NCBI GenBank assembly: GCA_029207755.1
Contig: JARCOQ010000005.1
Location: 57,349,449-57,413,448 of the forward strand
Direction: 5' to 3'
From: Chamaea fasciata
Lineage: Eukaryota > Chordata > Aves > Passeriformes > Sylviidae
DNA length: 64,000 nucleotides
Numbering within the stretch: the stretch's first letter is position 1; every line of letters begins with the position of its first letter. Positions 1 through 12,436 of the stretch are shown piece by piece. The translations under genes were made by a program, and so were the position numbers. The notes below the pieces were generated by a model. The model ran no database searches, had not been told where the DNA came from, and saw only the letters and a list, made by a program, of their open reading frames with translations.

Positions 1-607
1 GTTAATATTTTGCTACAAATCGTTTTGGCCATTTCAATATTTCAGGGGAAATGTACTTATTTAACAAGTACACAATGCATTTGGTCTGTAAAATCATTTA
101 CAAAAAGTGGCTGGAGATATGTACACATTATCCCTTTTGTAGATAGGTTAAAAAACCCACAGAGATGGGATGTGCCCTATCTGGGATCACATTTAGTCTT
201 GTACAAGCTGACAGAAAGAAGAAACTACTTTGTCCACAGCATTAACAATCACAAGACGCTCAAGTTAGTTTTTACTCTCAGGGCAGTGAAATTATCCCAC
301 ATCCACAGTGATATATGTATTTGTTTTCGCTAGGCTAAATAATCCCTGGCTGCTCATCCCAAGCTTTGTACTGCTCAGTTATGCCAGTTTGGGGTCTGTA
401 TGAAGTAGACTGGGGAATGGCTCATAAACCATTTTTTCCTAGTTTCTTTCTTTGTTTCACTACTGTGCCAAAGAAAAATATTTGCACTCTGAGAAAGATT
501 TGGACTGGGTAAACAGATCTAGTGCTGGGAGAATGTGCAAGGTGCCAATTCCTCTGGAAGAAACATTTGCCATGGAACCATTAGTGTTGGAAAAGACATC
601 TAAGATT

Positions 608-637
608 ATTGAGCCCAACCAGGACATTGGGCTCAAT
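608..637. repeat. Perfect 11-bp inverted repeat with 8-base loop
   Basis: The left arm ATTGAGCCCAA (608-618) is the exact reverse complement of the right arm TTGGGCTCAAT (627-637). The spacer is CCAGGACA. The arms are of mixed composition, so this is less trivial than the AT-only palindromes in the window. Its function is unknown; it could be a hairpin in a transcript or a chance match. Confidence 0.8.
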
Positions 638-3600
638 CACAAAAAGCACAACCAACACACAAGAAGAAATACACAACTGAGGTGTACTAAATACTAGACA
701 AAACTGATTGTGACAATAGACCCCAAATAAGTTCAGCAATATTCACCAACATAGAGTGGCATGCTCCTAAAAAGGGAGTAGTTGTGCACATGAGCATCAC
801 TGCTGCTAGAACATGAAAAAATTTCTATTGCAGCACATTGACAGCATTTTGGGATGACATATGTGTCAGATTTGTGTATGTGTTGGCCTGTTGAAAACAA
901 AGAGCACACAGTGGGAATTAAGTGAAAATTTTGATCTTTGAAGAGGAGTATTGTTGTTTTCATAAGATCACTTCAAGGGTAAAGAGCAAAAGAGCTTGCT
1001 TCTTCCCCATAGCCCAGATTCAAGTGCCAGGAGTGCCATCAGAGATGTTATTCTATCCATCACACAAGTTCTGCTCTTCCAGGGGATGGAGCACTGCTAA
1101 GCAGGAATCAGTTGTGCAGTATCTGTCAGAAAATCAGTGACTGATCCATCAGTTGCCAAGGTCTCAATGCAATTTTCTCTTAAGAGAAAACAAGTCTTAA
1201 TTATACTCAGCCCCCAGGCAGTAGGTTCCCTCCCTATAATTGGCCATAAATCATGTGTGAACATTTTTTTTCCCACCAAAACCACATACATTCAGACTCC
1301 CTCCCTTTTCTTGACCAAGAAGATGTCTCTAAATGTGTCTCTGCTGAAAGTTTGCTTATCTTAGACTGCCCAAGACAACATTTTTTACAGGGAAGGCAAG
1401 GAACTTTCTTGTCCTCTCCTTTAAGCGAACAGGCAGGCCATTAGGTGGTTTCATGTCAAAAAAGGTTAGCAGCCCAACAGACATACCCTTGTCAACAACT
1501 GTCAGCACATATTTTTTTAAATAAACAAAATTAAGTTGAAAACTAAAAATAAATCCATTTTAAAAAGTTTTTCTCTGCAGGGCTGTTAAGAAAAGAAATC
1601 TAATTTCACAAATGGCGCTCATTTATTAATTAACTCATTATGTATCAAGTAACGTTGAAATGGCAGTGGTCAAGGCCTTGCTCTCAAGTCAGCAGAGACA
1701 AAAGGATGTTTTTCCCCTATGATCCATCAGCATCATTACAAGAACCTCAGTCTGTGCAGAAAAACAGGATAACTACTCAAGCAAATTTTTTTCCTATTTA
1801 CATGTTATCCTAAATCAACACATTCATTTTGGACTCTTGACTCAACTTATTTCTCAGTATTAACTACCACTGCATTACACACTAGAAAGTGTGCAATATC
1901 TAGGACTATATTCTATTTTGGAAGTTCTATTCTCTGTTTTCTTAACTCTGTTTGTCAAAAGGGTTTTTTTTTCTATTTTGAGTAGTAAAAATCAAAATTT
2001 TTCTTCAGCTGGATACTAATGTAAAAATGCAATTTAGAAGTTCATCTTGCTTTTCAAACCAGCCCATATCATTGGCTCAGCATTCCTAACCTGTATCAAG
2101 CCACATGTCTTCTCTCCCACCTAAAATCACAGATTTGCCAACGTATTCCTGCTTAAAAGGAAAAATAGAAGTTTAATACACTTAGGTGGCATGCAGTCAA
2201 TTCTGAGAATTGCCGGGTGCCTCCAACTCCACAAGTACACCTATGGTAGCACTGAAGGTATTTTTCAGTGTCACAAGCCAAAGATCAGAAAAACATCAGA
2301 AAGCACCATGGTTTTATATTTTAACTTACTGAAGGAATTTCAAGTATCTATGTAGCACAAGGGTTTTCCAACTTACGTCTTGCACTAAGCCTGATCTCTT
2401 GGGCTGTTTTTTTGTACACTCCTACTGAATTCAGCAGGTGATCACACAGGATTTTGTTTATTTGGGGGCCAAAGAAGGGTCTCTGGGGAGCATTTCAGGT
2501 ATTATGTGGTAGCACAGATGGAACTGTCACACAAGGGAGAGGAAAGAATTTTTAATTTCAGCTCTGAAGTCACCAGAAAAAAAATGTGAAGAATGAGAAA
2601 AGAGCTACTGAATATTGGTGCAAACTATAGAGGACACGATGCATACTTTTTGTGGGATTGTGGATCTCTCTTCCTGCAAAAGCAACAACAAGAGGAGCTC
2701 CACATCTCCCAACCCACCACCCCCATGCTTTTCAGAGAGCAAATGGACACAACACCACACAAACAAAAAGTGCTGTGTTGGTAAAGGACATTTGGAAACC
2801 CACAGCAGCAGGTGACAATGTGTTACTGGGGAGATTAATTACTTCTCATGCTTCCAGAAAGTCCATTAAGAAATCTAATCTACAAAACAGGCTCTCCTAC
2901 ACACATTACTTATCCATTAACATTCTGAGAGCAATTAGCAATTAAGCACAACAGGTGATAGTGTGTGCAATCCCTGTGAAGTAGTGGGAGAGAGATTTCC
3001 ATAATATTTTCACATTGAAGTAGAAGAAGCATAGCAACGAGAGGGGCAGCAGCACACACTTCATTTGTATAGTCTGGCCAGGAGAGATACATGGCAACAA
3101 TTTGAAAAAATTGAACCACTGTATCTAAATAGTATCTGAGTTTCACTTCATTAGATTTTCCCTCCTTGATATTTGCTTTTTCCATGATACTGATCTGTAT
3201 TTTTCCCTATCTCTGGTCTTGTCCTCTTTCTGCCACCATTTCTCCTGCCCTTAACTTCTTCTTTTAGTCTTTTTGGTGTGCTTAGTGGTATTGCACTGAT
3301 CAGCATTTTTTTTACATTGCTCCTGTCTATTATACAGTCATTTGACACCATTTGTGTTGAGAAGATATTGTTCCTTCCTCCTTCTGGGGCTTTAATCCTG
3401 ATTTTTTTTTTTTTTCTCATTGACCTACCCAAACATACCTGAATCACACTCAGTGGGTGGTTTTTTCTTCCTGTGAAATGTCAGGGGAATACAGTGAGAC
3501 CTTTTATCAGCTGAGAAAGGTAAAATAGTGCAGAAATATGTTTCTGGGTGAGAATTTTTCCTCAAAGAACTCTCGCTTTGCTTCATCCCATTGTATTTTT

Positions 3601-3827
3601 GGCTCCATCCACCTCCTGTGCAGGATTTATAAGGCTGTCTGATCTGACCCTTTTTCAGAGGTCTGTAGCTTTGGCTGGCATCTAACTTTATATGGACAAC
3701 AATTCCCTGGCACCTCTTTAGCATAATTGTACGTCATGAAATGCATTCAGGATTTTCATTTGGGGCAGCTGAGTCTCCACCACTATTCATGATTTGGCAT
3801 CTCTTTGCAGCTTGTCACAGGGCCACC

Positions 3828-3849
3828 AATTAGGGTGAAATTAGGGTGA
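3828..3849 (+). repeat. Two exact tandem copies of an 11-mer
   Basis: AATTAGGGTGA is present twice head to tail (3828-3838, 3839-3849) and is followed by the G-rich TGGTGGGGG. Each unit contains TTAGGG, but there are only two copies and the period is 11, so this is not an interstitial telomere array. Confidence 0.85.
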
Positions 3850-3926
3850 TGGTGGGGGTTGTGATGTGTATGCAACAACTGTCCAGCAAAAACTAGAAAG
3901 TCACCAGCAAATTTGTCTATAGCAAT

Positions 3927-3970
3927 GAAATCTAAATGGGTCAAAATCTAATGGGTGAAATCTAATTTTA
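3927..3970 (+). repeat. Imperfect tandem repeat, period about 15
   Basis: Three neighbouring, slightly diverged units share the core ATCTAA with ATGGGT: GAAATCTAAATGGGT, CAAAATCTAATGGGT, then GAAATCTAATTTTA. This is a small local duplication of replication-slippage type. Confidence 0.6.
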
Positions 3971-4477
3971 GTCAACACAGCCATATCATGGACTTGATTT
4001 AAAGACATTTAAATGAAAGCTTTGCTTCCCACTGTTAATATCCATCAAGTATATCTTCTGTGTTGAGGATTTTTTTCCTTCACCTTTATTTAATTTTCCC
4101 TCTCTTACCTATTTCACTTTTAATTCTATATTCATCTGGTTCAAAAGCATTGCTATATTTTTTAATCTCTGTCTTTTACTCAAATTTCATTCCTTTCTAT
4201 CCTCTAGCACCCCTTTTCACACACTGGTGATTTAGTTGAAAATAAGGCAAATGGAATTAAGAGGCAGAACTGTTGTGGATTGAGGATATTCAGATCTAGA
4301 CTTTACAATCCATTATTTCAGATGATTCAGAAATAATACAGTTTATCCCACTGCAACATTTAGTATGAATGAGATGGCCATCAATGCTTAGATAATTGCA
4401 TTACTGAAAGGACAGTAAGTACATGGAACAGGTTACAGGAGAGAATATTAGAGCAAGGTGAGATTAGTCACGCTATA

Positions 4478-4530
4478 ATAGAATCACGGAGATGGAAAAC
4501 ACCTACATCATTCCCCAAGCCCCTCTACCT
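4478..4530 (-). mobile_element. Possible decayed CR1 LINE 3' end
   Basis: The plus strand reads TAGAATCACGGAGATGGAAAACACC and then a run resembling the 'ATCATcaAGTCC' part of reverse-complemented avian CR1 3' tails. The match is partial and fades after about 50 bases, so this is either an old CR1 remnant in minus orientation or coincidence. Confidence 0.35.
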
Positions 4531-4823
4531 TGCCAAGCTTAGGTTGCTTTCCGCCAAAACACAGTCTCAAATTCTTTGTTGAATCTAATTTGAGGGGTGC
4601 TTGTAGGCATTCACCTCCCAGTTTTCAGGGATTTCTCTTTACCCCTGGGGAGATCTCCTCTGCTTGTTGCTCTTGATGCACTAAGCATGGGGTCAGACAG
4701 CTGCACTTTCCTGAGCAGAAAAGCTCACACTGAATGCCATAATCAAAGTGATGGGCTCCTGAGAGAGGAGTGCTGAACAGTGAGATAGAGAGTGTGAAAG
4801 GAAACCACACAGAATGGCCCTGA

Positions 4824-4960
4824 TTAGAGAGCCCCAGCAAAGAGACCACTGCATCTCAGGCTGCAGACAGCAGACTCTGGAGTCAGCAGAAGGAGCTGGA
4901 CGAGCTGCTGGAGGTCTTGAGCAAGCTGCAGCTTCCACTAACAGTGACACACCAGCAGAA
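4824..4960 (+). other. Candidate coding exon, gene not recognised
   Basis: One plus-strand frame is open from just after a TGA at 4821 to a stop inside the putative intron at 4962. It ends at a strong 5' splice site (GCAGAA|GTAAGTG, GT at 4961). The central codons are almost all G- or C-ending (for example GAG CTG GAC GAG CTG CTG GAG), unlike the AT-rich surroundings. The peptide contains ELDELLEVLSKLQ, an amphipathic helix matching the LDxLLxxL pattern of paxillin-type LD motifs. The weak point is the 3' splice site: CAG acceptors at 4835-4837 or 4857-4859 have poor pyrimidine tracts, and no ATG lies in frame. I cannot name a family. It could be a true exon, a pseudo-exon, or a chance open frame in a GC-richer patch. 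Confidence 0.25.
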
Positions 4961-7122
4961 GTAAGTGTGCCTGCATTCTCAGGACTCAATTAGCTTCAGC
5001 CATGCTTAATGAGGTAGGAATACTTCTGAGAATATGAGAGATGCTGAAACAGTAGAATCTCAGGAAGGAATCTGAAAGTTTTGCCTCTGGGTAAACTGAA
5101 AGAACTAGCTGGAAATGAAGAAGTAGTCTAGAAAGCAAAATGAGCAGTACAGATTAAACAGCATGTTCAACTCCTTGCCTGTAATTTACCTACAGGAGAA
5201 AACCAAGAAAGAGGCTTGTTAGAATAGGGTAAGCCTTGTCCTGCATCTACCTAAGAAGAAAAGGAGATAACTGATTATTATTATAAGCTATACATTATTT
5301 TCCTTTCTAAAGGCTCCAGTAAGACTATTTTTTTATGTGGAAAAATGTCATGTGCATTTTTAAATAACACAGTGTGTTATATAAATGTGCTGGAGTAATG
5401 TTGAAAGAAAGACAAGTAGAAAGAGGGATAAGAGCTGGAAGAAACTTGTAGTAAAGATGATGTGTCACATTCTTCAGTTACTCCAGTGAATGTTTTGTGC
5501 TCAGGTGGATTTTCATTTCTGAGAGCACTGTGTGCAAAACAGACACATCTTGACATTACAAACTACATCAGAAACTCCACTTCACTACCTGTCTGACCCA
5601 AGTGCCCCAGAAAATTAGTTTTCAGACAATAAAACTGCTATATAATAAATGGTAATGTCTCACCTCATGGCTTAATTCTGAAATCTCATTGTTTGAGATT
5701 AAACTGGGGCTAGCCTTGGTGTACAAGAAAGACACAACTGTGGAATTACCAGATCAATATACTGGTTGGGGCACTGTTATTCATTTCTCTTACTAACATA
5801 AGTTAGAGAGTTTAGTGGTGCTTTACCTGACTTAATGAAAGTCTGTAAAGTTGTCTCCTTTCTTGGATACATTCAAAAATTGGGTAGACACAGGCCAGTG
5901 CCACCACTCGGGTTAATGACAGTCTGGGCAAGGGTCTTGGGCAAGAGATTTCCCAAATGCTATCCCACCTCAGCCATTAAGTGATAAGAACATCATTTTC
6001 TTTCAGTTGGAGATGTGGTCTTGGGGAGATATTGAAACAAATCAATTATGAGGATTTACGGTATTAGTGGGAATTAGATACAGAATTAAAAAAGCTTTGG
6101 CAAAGGCTAAAAGTTATTCATTTAAGTCTAGCAGAAGCAGGGTCGGGACGATAGTTTCTTGGAGGAAAATTAGGATCTCATAAATGAAGTTGCTGGTTGG
6201 TTTTGGCAGCTGGAAAACTTGTTTCAGAAAAAAGAGGAGTTCTTTGTTAATTAACAGTGCAGATTTATTTCTTTCTATTGTGTTATTACTTATGTAATTG
6301 TTATTTTGTTGCTCTTACATTTAATACTAATTATGTCTGTACATAATGCACTTTATATACAATTATACATATATTTATATATATACATAGTTATGCATAA
6401 AAGCTATTTATAAATTACATTTATATGTAATAGATTTAATAAAAGCTAAATAATGTTATTATGTAATTGTTACTATTATGCCTAATTATTATGTGTTGCT
6501 GGGACTTTTTGGTTAGGTTTTTTAACAAAACAATATTAAGGTCAGCTAACATATCCTTGAGAGGACTGTGTAGGAAATTCCCCATAATATGTTGGAATTT
6601 ATAATGAGATTTCTGAAATGTCATGCTGCTGTTCTACTTGACAAATAGTTGGCTTTTATTTAATGAATTTTGTCCTAGCTACTGTTCTATGCAGAGCATA
6701 GATATTTCCATATTTCCATGGAATATCTACACTCAAAAAATATTTACCCTATGATATCTGTAAGGTAAATGTTACTTTATAAATTGGAATATTTGTCACT
6801 CCACGGAGTTGTTTGCCCTTTCCCAGAAATATTTATGCAGCACAATGAGAGTATTTACCCTTCAATTTAATCAGTAAATATTTGTAAGCCACCATCTTTT
6901 ATGTCCACCACCTGCTCTCAAGGCATCTCACTGCCAAATGATTTTCTTTCTCAGTTTCTTTTCCCTTTTTTTCTTTTATGGTAAATTGTTTGCTTTGAGT
7001 TTTTCTATATCTATTCCTGAACTCTCTCTCCTTCCCATTAATCACCACATTTCTGGGAACATCGGACCAAGGAACAGGATCAGGTCTCCACATGCCCGAG
7101 GCAGAGCAACAACAGAAGTACA
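4961..7122. other. Non-coding sequence with a strongly AT-rich core
   Basis: No gene is seen. About 6240-6510 is almost pure A/T with many TAAT and ATTA words. The 14-mer TTATGTAATTGTTA occurs twice, at 6290-6303 and 6459-6472. The upstream part, 5.0-6.2 kb, is unremarkable single-copy-looking sequence. Confidence 0.65.
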
Positions 7123-7450
7123 GAGAATCATAGAATGTCTTGGGTTGGAAAGGACCTCAAAAATCACCCAACTCCAAACCCATGGGCAGGGACACCTTCC
7201 ACCATCTCAGGCTGCTCAGAGCCCCACCCAACTTGGCTCTGAGCACTTCCAGGGGATGGGGCAGCCACCACTTCTCTGGGCAGCCTGTGCCAGCGTCTCA
7301 CCACCCCCACAGCAAAAAATTTCTTTCTGACATCTGATCTAAACCAACTCTCTTCAGTTTGAAGCCATTCCCCTTTGTCCTGTCACTCCAGGCCATTGTA
7401 AAAAGTCCTGCTCCATCTTTCTCATAGGCTCTCTTCAGGTATGGGAGGAC
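7123..7450 (-). mobile_element. CR1 LINE, 5'-truncated, minus strand
   Basis: The plus strand begins GAGAATCATAGAATG followed by GGGTTGGAAAGGACC, the reverse complement of the avian CR1 3' end, so the element runs right to left with its 3' end at about 7123. Reading the minus strand gives remnants of the ORF2 C-terminus (AWSDRTKGNGFKLK), which belongs to the CR1 reverse-transcriptase protein. The frame is broken after this and no active domain remains. The 5' edge is near the CATACCTGAAG motif at about 7440-7450. It could extend to about 7590, but I see no clear CR1 sequence there. Truncation at the 5' end is normal for CR1 insertions. Confidence 0.93.
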
Positions 7451-8455
7451 TGCCATTAGTTCACCCCTCAGCCTTACCCTTTTCTTTTTTGGCCACTCAT
7501 CCTTGCATTTGTAAAGCACAAACCCACAAGCCAGGGCTAATTTGTAGCACACAATAGGCTCTGGTACAATTTGGTATCTGATATCTCCCAAGCTCCTTTC
7601 CACACTAAGGGTTTGTAGGTTATTCCTCCAACTGAAGAACTGTTAGAAATTATTTTCCTCTTCAGACAAATTTCCTTTAAATTTCATTAAAAAAAAAAAC
7701 CTCTCACTTTAATACCTTTCTTTATGTAGAGTAGAATCTTATGGTATAAGATGGTTGATATGGTTGTTGTGCTTCAATAAGGATACTTTTTTGGTTTCAC
7801 CTATATTTTAAAAATAATACCCTCTTAGTTTCTCTCAAATATTCTTAGAGTTTTTAAGTATTACATCAGCTACCTAAAAAATGCAGATAATACAACAAAA
7901 ATTACAAGTAAGCACTAACTCCCAGAAACCATAACTGATTATTTACAAATTAAGTTAATGAAGACATTAAAATGTTGCCAAGCTGGAGCCTTAAATCCCT
8001 TAGTAGAGTCCCTTTTCTCCCAATTCTATCAAAAAAGTCTACCAAAAAAGAAGGTGACTTATAAACTGAAGGATTCCTTTCACTCTTCATCAGAACAGTC
8101 ACCTTTGTGCTTTTTTTAACTTTCTGCTTCCTTGGTACAAAGGGAAGCTCTCTTCTGCAATGCCCATTGTTGATCTGAGTCACATCTGAAGGTTTTCACT
8201 GAATAGGCAGTGTTCTAAGCCTAGATCAATTCAAATTTAAATAGAAAACTCTGGCATCAAACCCCATGCTTTCTATTGTTGTCTGACATTACATTTGTAA
8301 TGAAATTTCCAATTCAGGAAATATTTGCCGTGTGGATAAGCAATCCATTGATCACAGAACTATTTGTGTGTGCCAGACAACAGCAGGAGCCACAGCTTTT
8401 CACAATCCCTTAGAAGTACACTCAGACTAAGGACCAAACCCAAATTCTTTATACA

Positions 8456-8476
8456 CCCCACCCCCCCACCCCCCCC
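8456..8476 (-). repeat. C-rich tract, G-quadruplex potential on minus strand
   Basis: The plus strand reads C4 A C7 A C8, giving G8 T G7 T G4 on the minus strand. The two long runs can be divided to provide four G-triplets, so a quadruplex or i-motif is plausible. It is followed at once by the palindrome CCACGGCCGTGG. Confidence 0.75.
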
Positions 8477-8486
8477 ACGGCCGTGG
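8475..8486. repeat. Perfect 12-bp palindrome CCACGGCCGTGG
   Basis: The sequence equals its own reverse complement and holds two CpG dinucleotides, in a neighbourhood with very few CpGs. It abuts the C-tract at 8456-8476. Confidence 0.85.
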
Positions 8487-9760
8487 CTGAGCATGTTGGA
8501 CATGCTGGTGGATTTAGCCTCTGTTCCCTGTTAGGGACATGAATCTGCTCATAGGAGGTTGCAGGTCAGAACCAGGAGAGAATTTGAGGCTGAATCTTGG
8601 AGAGAAACTCACAGTGGTGAATAAGGTGCTGGCAGGGAAAGGAGATATCCATGTGCCAATCCTACCCAGCTGATGCTTCAGATGCTGGGGTGAAGGTGTG
8701 TTTGGGTAGGTGAGGGAGTAAAAAGCAAAATTTCCTAATGCCATGAGCTGGAGACATTGAAAGGAGTCTGATCATGGTTAGGTACATGTAACTGCAGTGA
8801 TCCTAAGGCTTTTTCTTCTCTGAATCACCTGTGGTGGCTGGATGGATGGGAACAGAGCTGTGGAGTTGGCAGGGGATGTGGGTATAGATGGGAGGTAGAA
8901 ATTTCCTATGCAGTGTTCCCAAAGGAAGAACCAAGCAACATTCACATTTAGCAGCTCTTGTTCCCTTACAGAGGAAAACAATTGCCAGGAAATACTGAAC
9001 TTCTTTCCTTCTGCTCAAAATATTATTTTCTCTTTTTTCTTCTTCCCATTCCACTTTTTTTCCCCCTAAAATTTAACCCAGACCCCACTGAATGTAGCAC
9101 GACAGATTAGAGGGTACCTCTGGCACCCTGCTGCATCATTCAGAGAGGTGTGTGCAGAAGCCCTCTAGAGGAAATTTCCTGTTTTCCAAGGGAGAAGGGA
9201 GGAGGCAAGGCTGTGCTCTTTTGGATGTCTTTGCTGTAACTTCCAGCCATTACTGCAAGGGAGCCAAGCAGTCACTCGTGTTCTGTAGCTGGGAGGCTTT
9301 TCTAGGAGAGCCACAAAAGAGATTTCTCAGAAGTACTTTATGTCTTCTGCTTAGAAAGTAAAATAGAAAAGAACTCCTAGAACCAAAAATTGGCTTAAAC
9401 ATGGTGAGAGCGAGATAAAATGTGGCAACACCTTTGAGTCAAAATTCAACACAGATAGCATAAAAATTCTTTTCTATCTTGTGCAAATAACACCATTTTA
9501 ACTGGTCCCCAACAGCCTGGGAATCCTGTTCCATCTTGCTTTTCTATCCTGACTAGTGATAAATATCTCAGCAGTTCTGGACAGAACAAATACAAATACT
9601 TCAAAGTAAAATTATCTAATTTAAGTGTTCCTCTTTCAGAAATACTCTAGAATTTTTTTTTCTCTTTTCTCCTAAGCATCCTTAGCAAAATCTCCTGACT
9701 GAGTTGTGGTCATTTGCACTGGAAATACAGCATCTTCTCTTGTTGGAGCTGAGCTTATAT

Positions 9761-9789
9761 AAAAAAAAATAAATAAATAAAATAAATAG
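9761..9789 (+). repeat. A-run followed by (TAAA)n microsatellite
   Basis: A9 is followed by about five TAAA-like units with one slip. This is a simple sequence repeat. No transposon body is visible immediately upstream that would make it a poly(A) tail. Confidence 0.85.
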
Positions 9790-10249
9790 CACACTCCAAA
9801 AAGGCTGCCAAATTTTTAGCAAAATACATTTGCATGGATTTCTTTCCAGAGTAGAAATTCCTCTTTTTTCAATTGTGTGCAATTTATGACCACTCAGAAA
9901 GTATGAGCCATGTTCTCTCCTCTTTTATACAGCATAAGCTTCAGTGAAATCAAATTATACTGATGTAAAACCATTGTAAATGAGATCAGAATCACAATCT
10001 GCCTCACCCAAGACAAAACTGCTTCGTGGCTAAATAATTTCATTTTGTGATTAATTTAATATTAGTGATGGGGTCCAAATGTGTTCTGTAAACTGCTTTA
10101 TGAATAGAATTTCATTCTCTGAGGTCAGTGAAATACAAATGAAAAAACATTCTATTATCAAAGGTGCCATGTTTTTTGTGAAATTATTCCTTTTATAAAA
10201 AAATTTCTGTTCTTCCTGAAACACAAACATTGACTCTTAGAGATTCTTT

Positions 10250-10640
10250 CACTGAACGTGTCGGATTTGGTTTGCTTGGGGTTTTTGACTCTAGAAAGAC
10301 AGTTTCTTTACTTAGCTGGTTAATTATTGCTGAATATATTCATTGTTGTTGCTGTCTCTTAGCTAACATCTAAGTTTGTTTTACCAGGAAACCAGTTCAT
10401 ATCCCTAGCTTGATTTGTTACTTTTATAATTAGCCAGCTAAACTAACAGTTTATAAAATTGTATCAGCACAAAGAAAGTCTACTTGCATTCAGGAGGACA
10501 TGATGTGTCCTGTGTTTACAGAATATTAATTGTGACTGGGATAAATATTGATTATGCCCTTTGTAAAATGACCGATAAACATTTCAGTATTCTTTAAACA
10601 CAAGCTGTTTGTTCCTGATAGATTGCTGTACTTTCCCTGA
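10250..10640. promoter_or_regulatory. Candidate conserved enhancer-like block
   Basis: This segment lacks repeats and is dense in developmental transcription-factor words: TAATTATTG near 10321, ATTGTT (SOX-like) near 10342, AATTAG near 10427, TGTTTAC (FOX consensus) at 10513-10519, ATTAATTG near 10525 and ATAAACA (FOX, reverse) at 10575-10581. Clustering of such sites without coding potential is typical of vertebrate conserved non-coding elements. AT-rich DNA yields TAAT words by chance, so this is inference only. Confidence 0.25.
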
Positions 10641-12225
10641 GGAAATGTAGGGGAAAAAGTTAGAGAACACTGCATTAGATATGGGAAAAATACTCAACAA
10701 ATGATCTTGTTAACAGAAAATTGTGCAACCTTTACAAAATTTTTAATTAGAGTCCTAATTTTATTCATTCCAAGTCTGCTGGTGTGAAAAAAGAGAGCTG
10801 TACTGGAGGATGTTTCATAAACTCTGAGTTGAAGATCACACACTGCTGTACAGGAATTACTTCATTGCATAAATTAATATAATGCTCAGATCTGGTATTG
10901 AACTGAAAAACAGCTCATAATAATCTAACTTCTGATGTAGTTCATAAAGCTGAGAGAAATAAACAATGTCTTGCCTTTTGTTTTGTCCTGATGCAAATAT
11001 AAGCATAATGTATCCCCAGTCTTTTCTAGAAACCCATTTTTCATCCAGGGTTTGGCTCCTGAAAATCACCAAATTCTGGACTTTTTAATGCAGAGGGAGA
11101 GCACAGACTTTCAGTAGAATAAAGACGATATCTCTCTTCTGATATTTTACTTATTTTGCATCTTAATTTATGATGTTATAACTCCTTCTAAGCTGCCAGG
11201 CTCCTCAGATCAATGTCACCAAGGTTCAAACCTTGTTTCGGTCCTCCAGTATTCTTCATAAGGATTATGGTATTAAAAAGGGGGCGGGGGGTGGAACCTT
11301 TTCTATTCTCAGTCTCTTATGTTGTCCATCTTTTAATGTCCTCTGATTTAATTTGATTTTGAGATGTGTAGTTACCTTCCTTTCTGGGTTCCCTTAAACG
11401 ATGACAATTTTTCCTTTCAAGGAACAAAGTTTAAACCTCAGGATGCTCTCATACTCATTCAAGCAGCTCATTCACTATTCCCATCTCTAAGCATTTAGAT
11501 TTTACTTCTGGTTGACAAGGTCCATGCCTGAGCACACTCTGTCAGAGACATCAATGTAGAGCAGCTCTTCAGTCCTCCCCAGTTGTCTGCAGATGTCATT
11601 TCCAGGCCTTTGGTTACATTCTACCTTCTTATAACATCTCTTGGATAAAATACAATCTGACATATAGCCTGAGATGAAGAGGTTAATTGAGTCTATATGA
11701 TTGATTCTGTGATTATGCTCACAGCTGAAGAATATTGGATCTACAGACACATAATTTTGTATTCCTGGCCACCAAAGCTGGGGCAAACCTTTCAACCTTA
11801 GAAATTTGCGTAAGGAAGATTTATTTTTTTTTACATCCTTACATACTACAAAAATAGCACCAAATGGAAATCAATATTTTTATTAGGGGTGCTACTCCTC
11901 AGAGGTATTCTGCTTTACTGAGGAAGCACAGGTGAGGAAGAACTGTCCCCTGGATGTATGCTCAAGGGTTACAATGTGTTGATTCTGTTAAAGTCACTGC
12001 AAAGGGACGATCATCCCTGCAGGAGCTGCGTTGGCTGAGGCTGCTCCCATCACTGGGCATGATTTCTTTGTTAATCAGACAAGCCAGCCAACATTACGTT
12101 AGTTCCTGTGAGCAAAGATGCTTTCTTATTCTGTCATTCGTAACCTAACTTTCTGGGTAGCAGATTTACTGAACTCTAGATAAATAAAACAAGACTAAGC
12201 TATTGTTTGCTCTTACTTTCACCAG

Positions 12226-12436
12226 AATGTATCCTGATCATCTGCAGAGACCTCCCACCTGGATTTACACAGAAGATTCAACAACAAGGAGCATTTGTAC
12301 TCTAAGTGAGAAAAGACTCAGCAAAGCAGCCATCCAACACATTCACCTACATGAGAGAGAGCAAATTCTATTCCACTTTGTACCAGGAGATTCCGTTCCC
12401 TGCACACAAATAAAGAGTAGGCATGGTGTTTTCTAG
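12226..12436 (+). other. Possible small terminal exon with 77-codon frame
   Basis: A good 3' splice site (GTTTGCTCTTACTTTCACCAG) ends a few bases before an in-frame ATG near 12227. The frame runs to a TAG at 12434-12436. An AATAAA lies at 12409-12414 inside the end of the frame, so a transcript ending here would truncate or just include the stop. The predicted peptide (starts MYPDHLQRPPTW) has no domain I recognise and no leader. It could be the last exon of a long non-coding RNA. Each of these signals is common by chance. Confidence 0.15.

Larger units (their letters stand above)
1..4477. other. Non-coding AT-rich sequence, no gene recognised
   Basis: I find no recognisable exon, RNA gene or full transposon here. 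Open frames are short (up to about 107 codons), lack family motifs and are what chance gives. The notable local structure is a perfect inverted repeat at 608-637 and two short tandem repeats at 3828-3849 and 3927-3970, listed separately. A T-run lies near 3403-3416. Confidence 0.7.

Noticed and set aside
3828..3849. TTAGGG-containing repeat as an interstitial telomere
   Set aside because: Only two copies with an 11-base period; not a hexamer array.
11218..11238. GGTTCAAACCT, close to a tRNA B-box
   Set aside because: There is no A-box or cloverleaf upstream, and the motif is explained by a 7-bp palindrome CAAGGTT-CA-AACCTTG.
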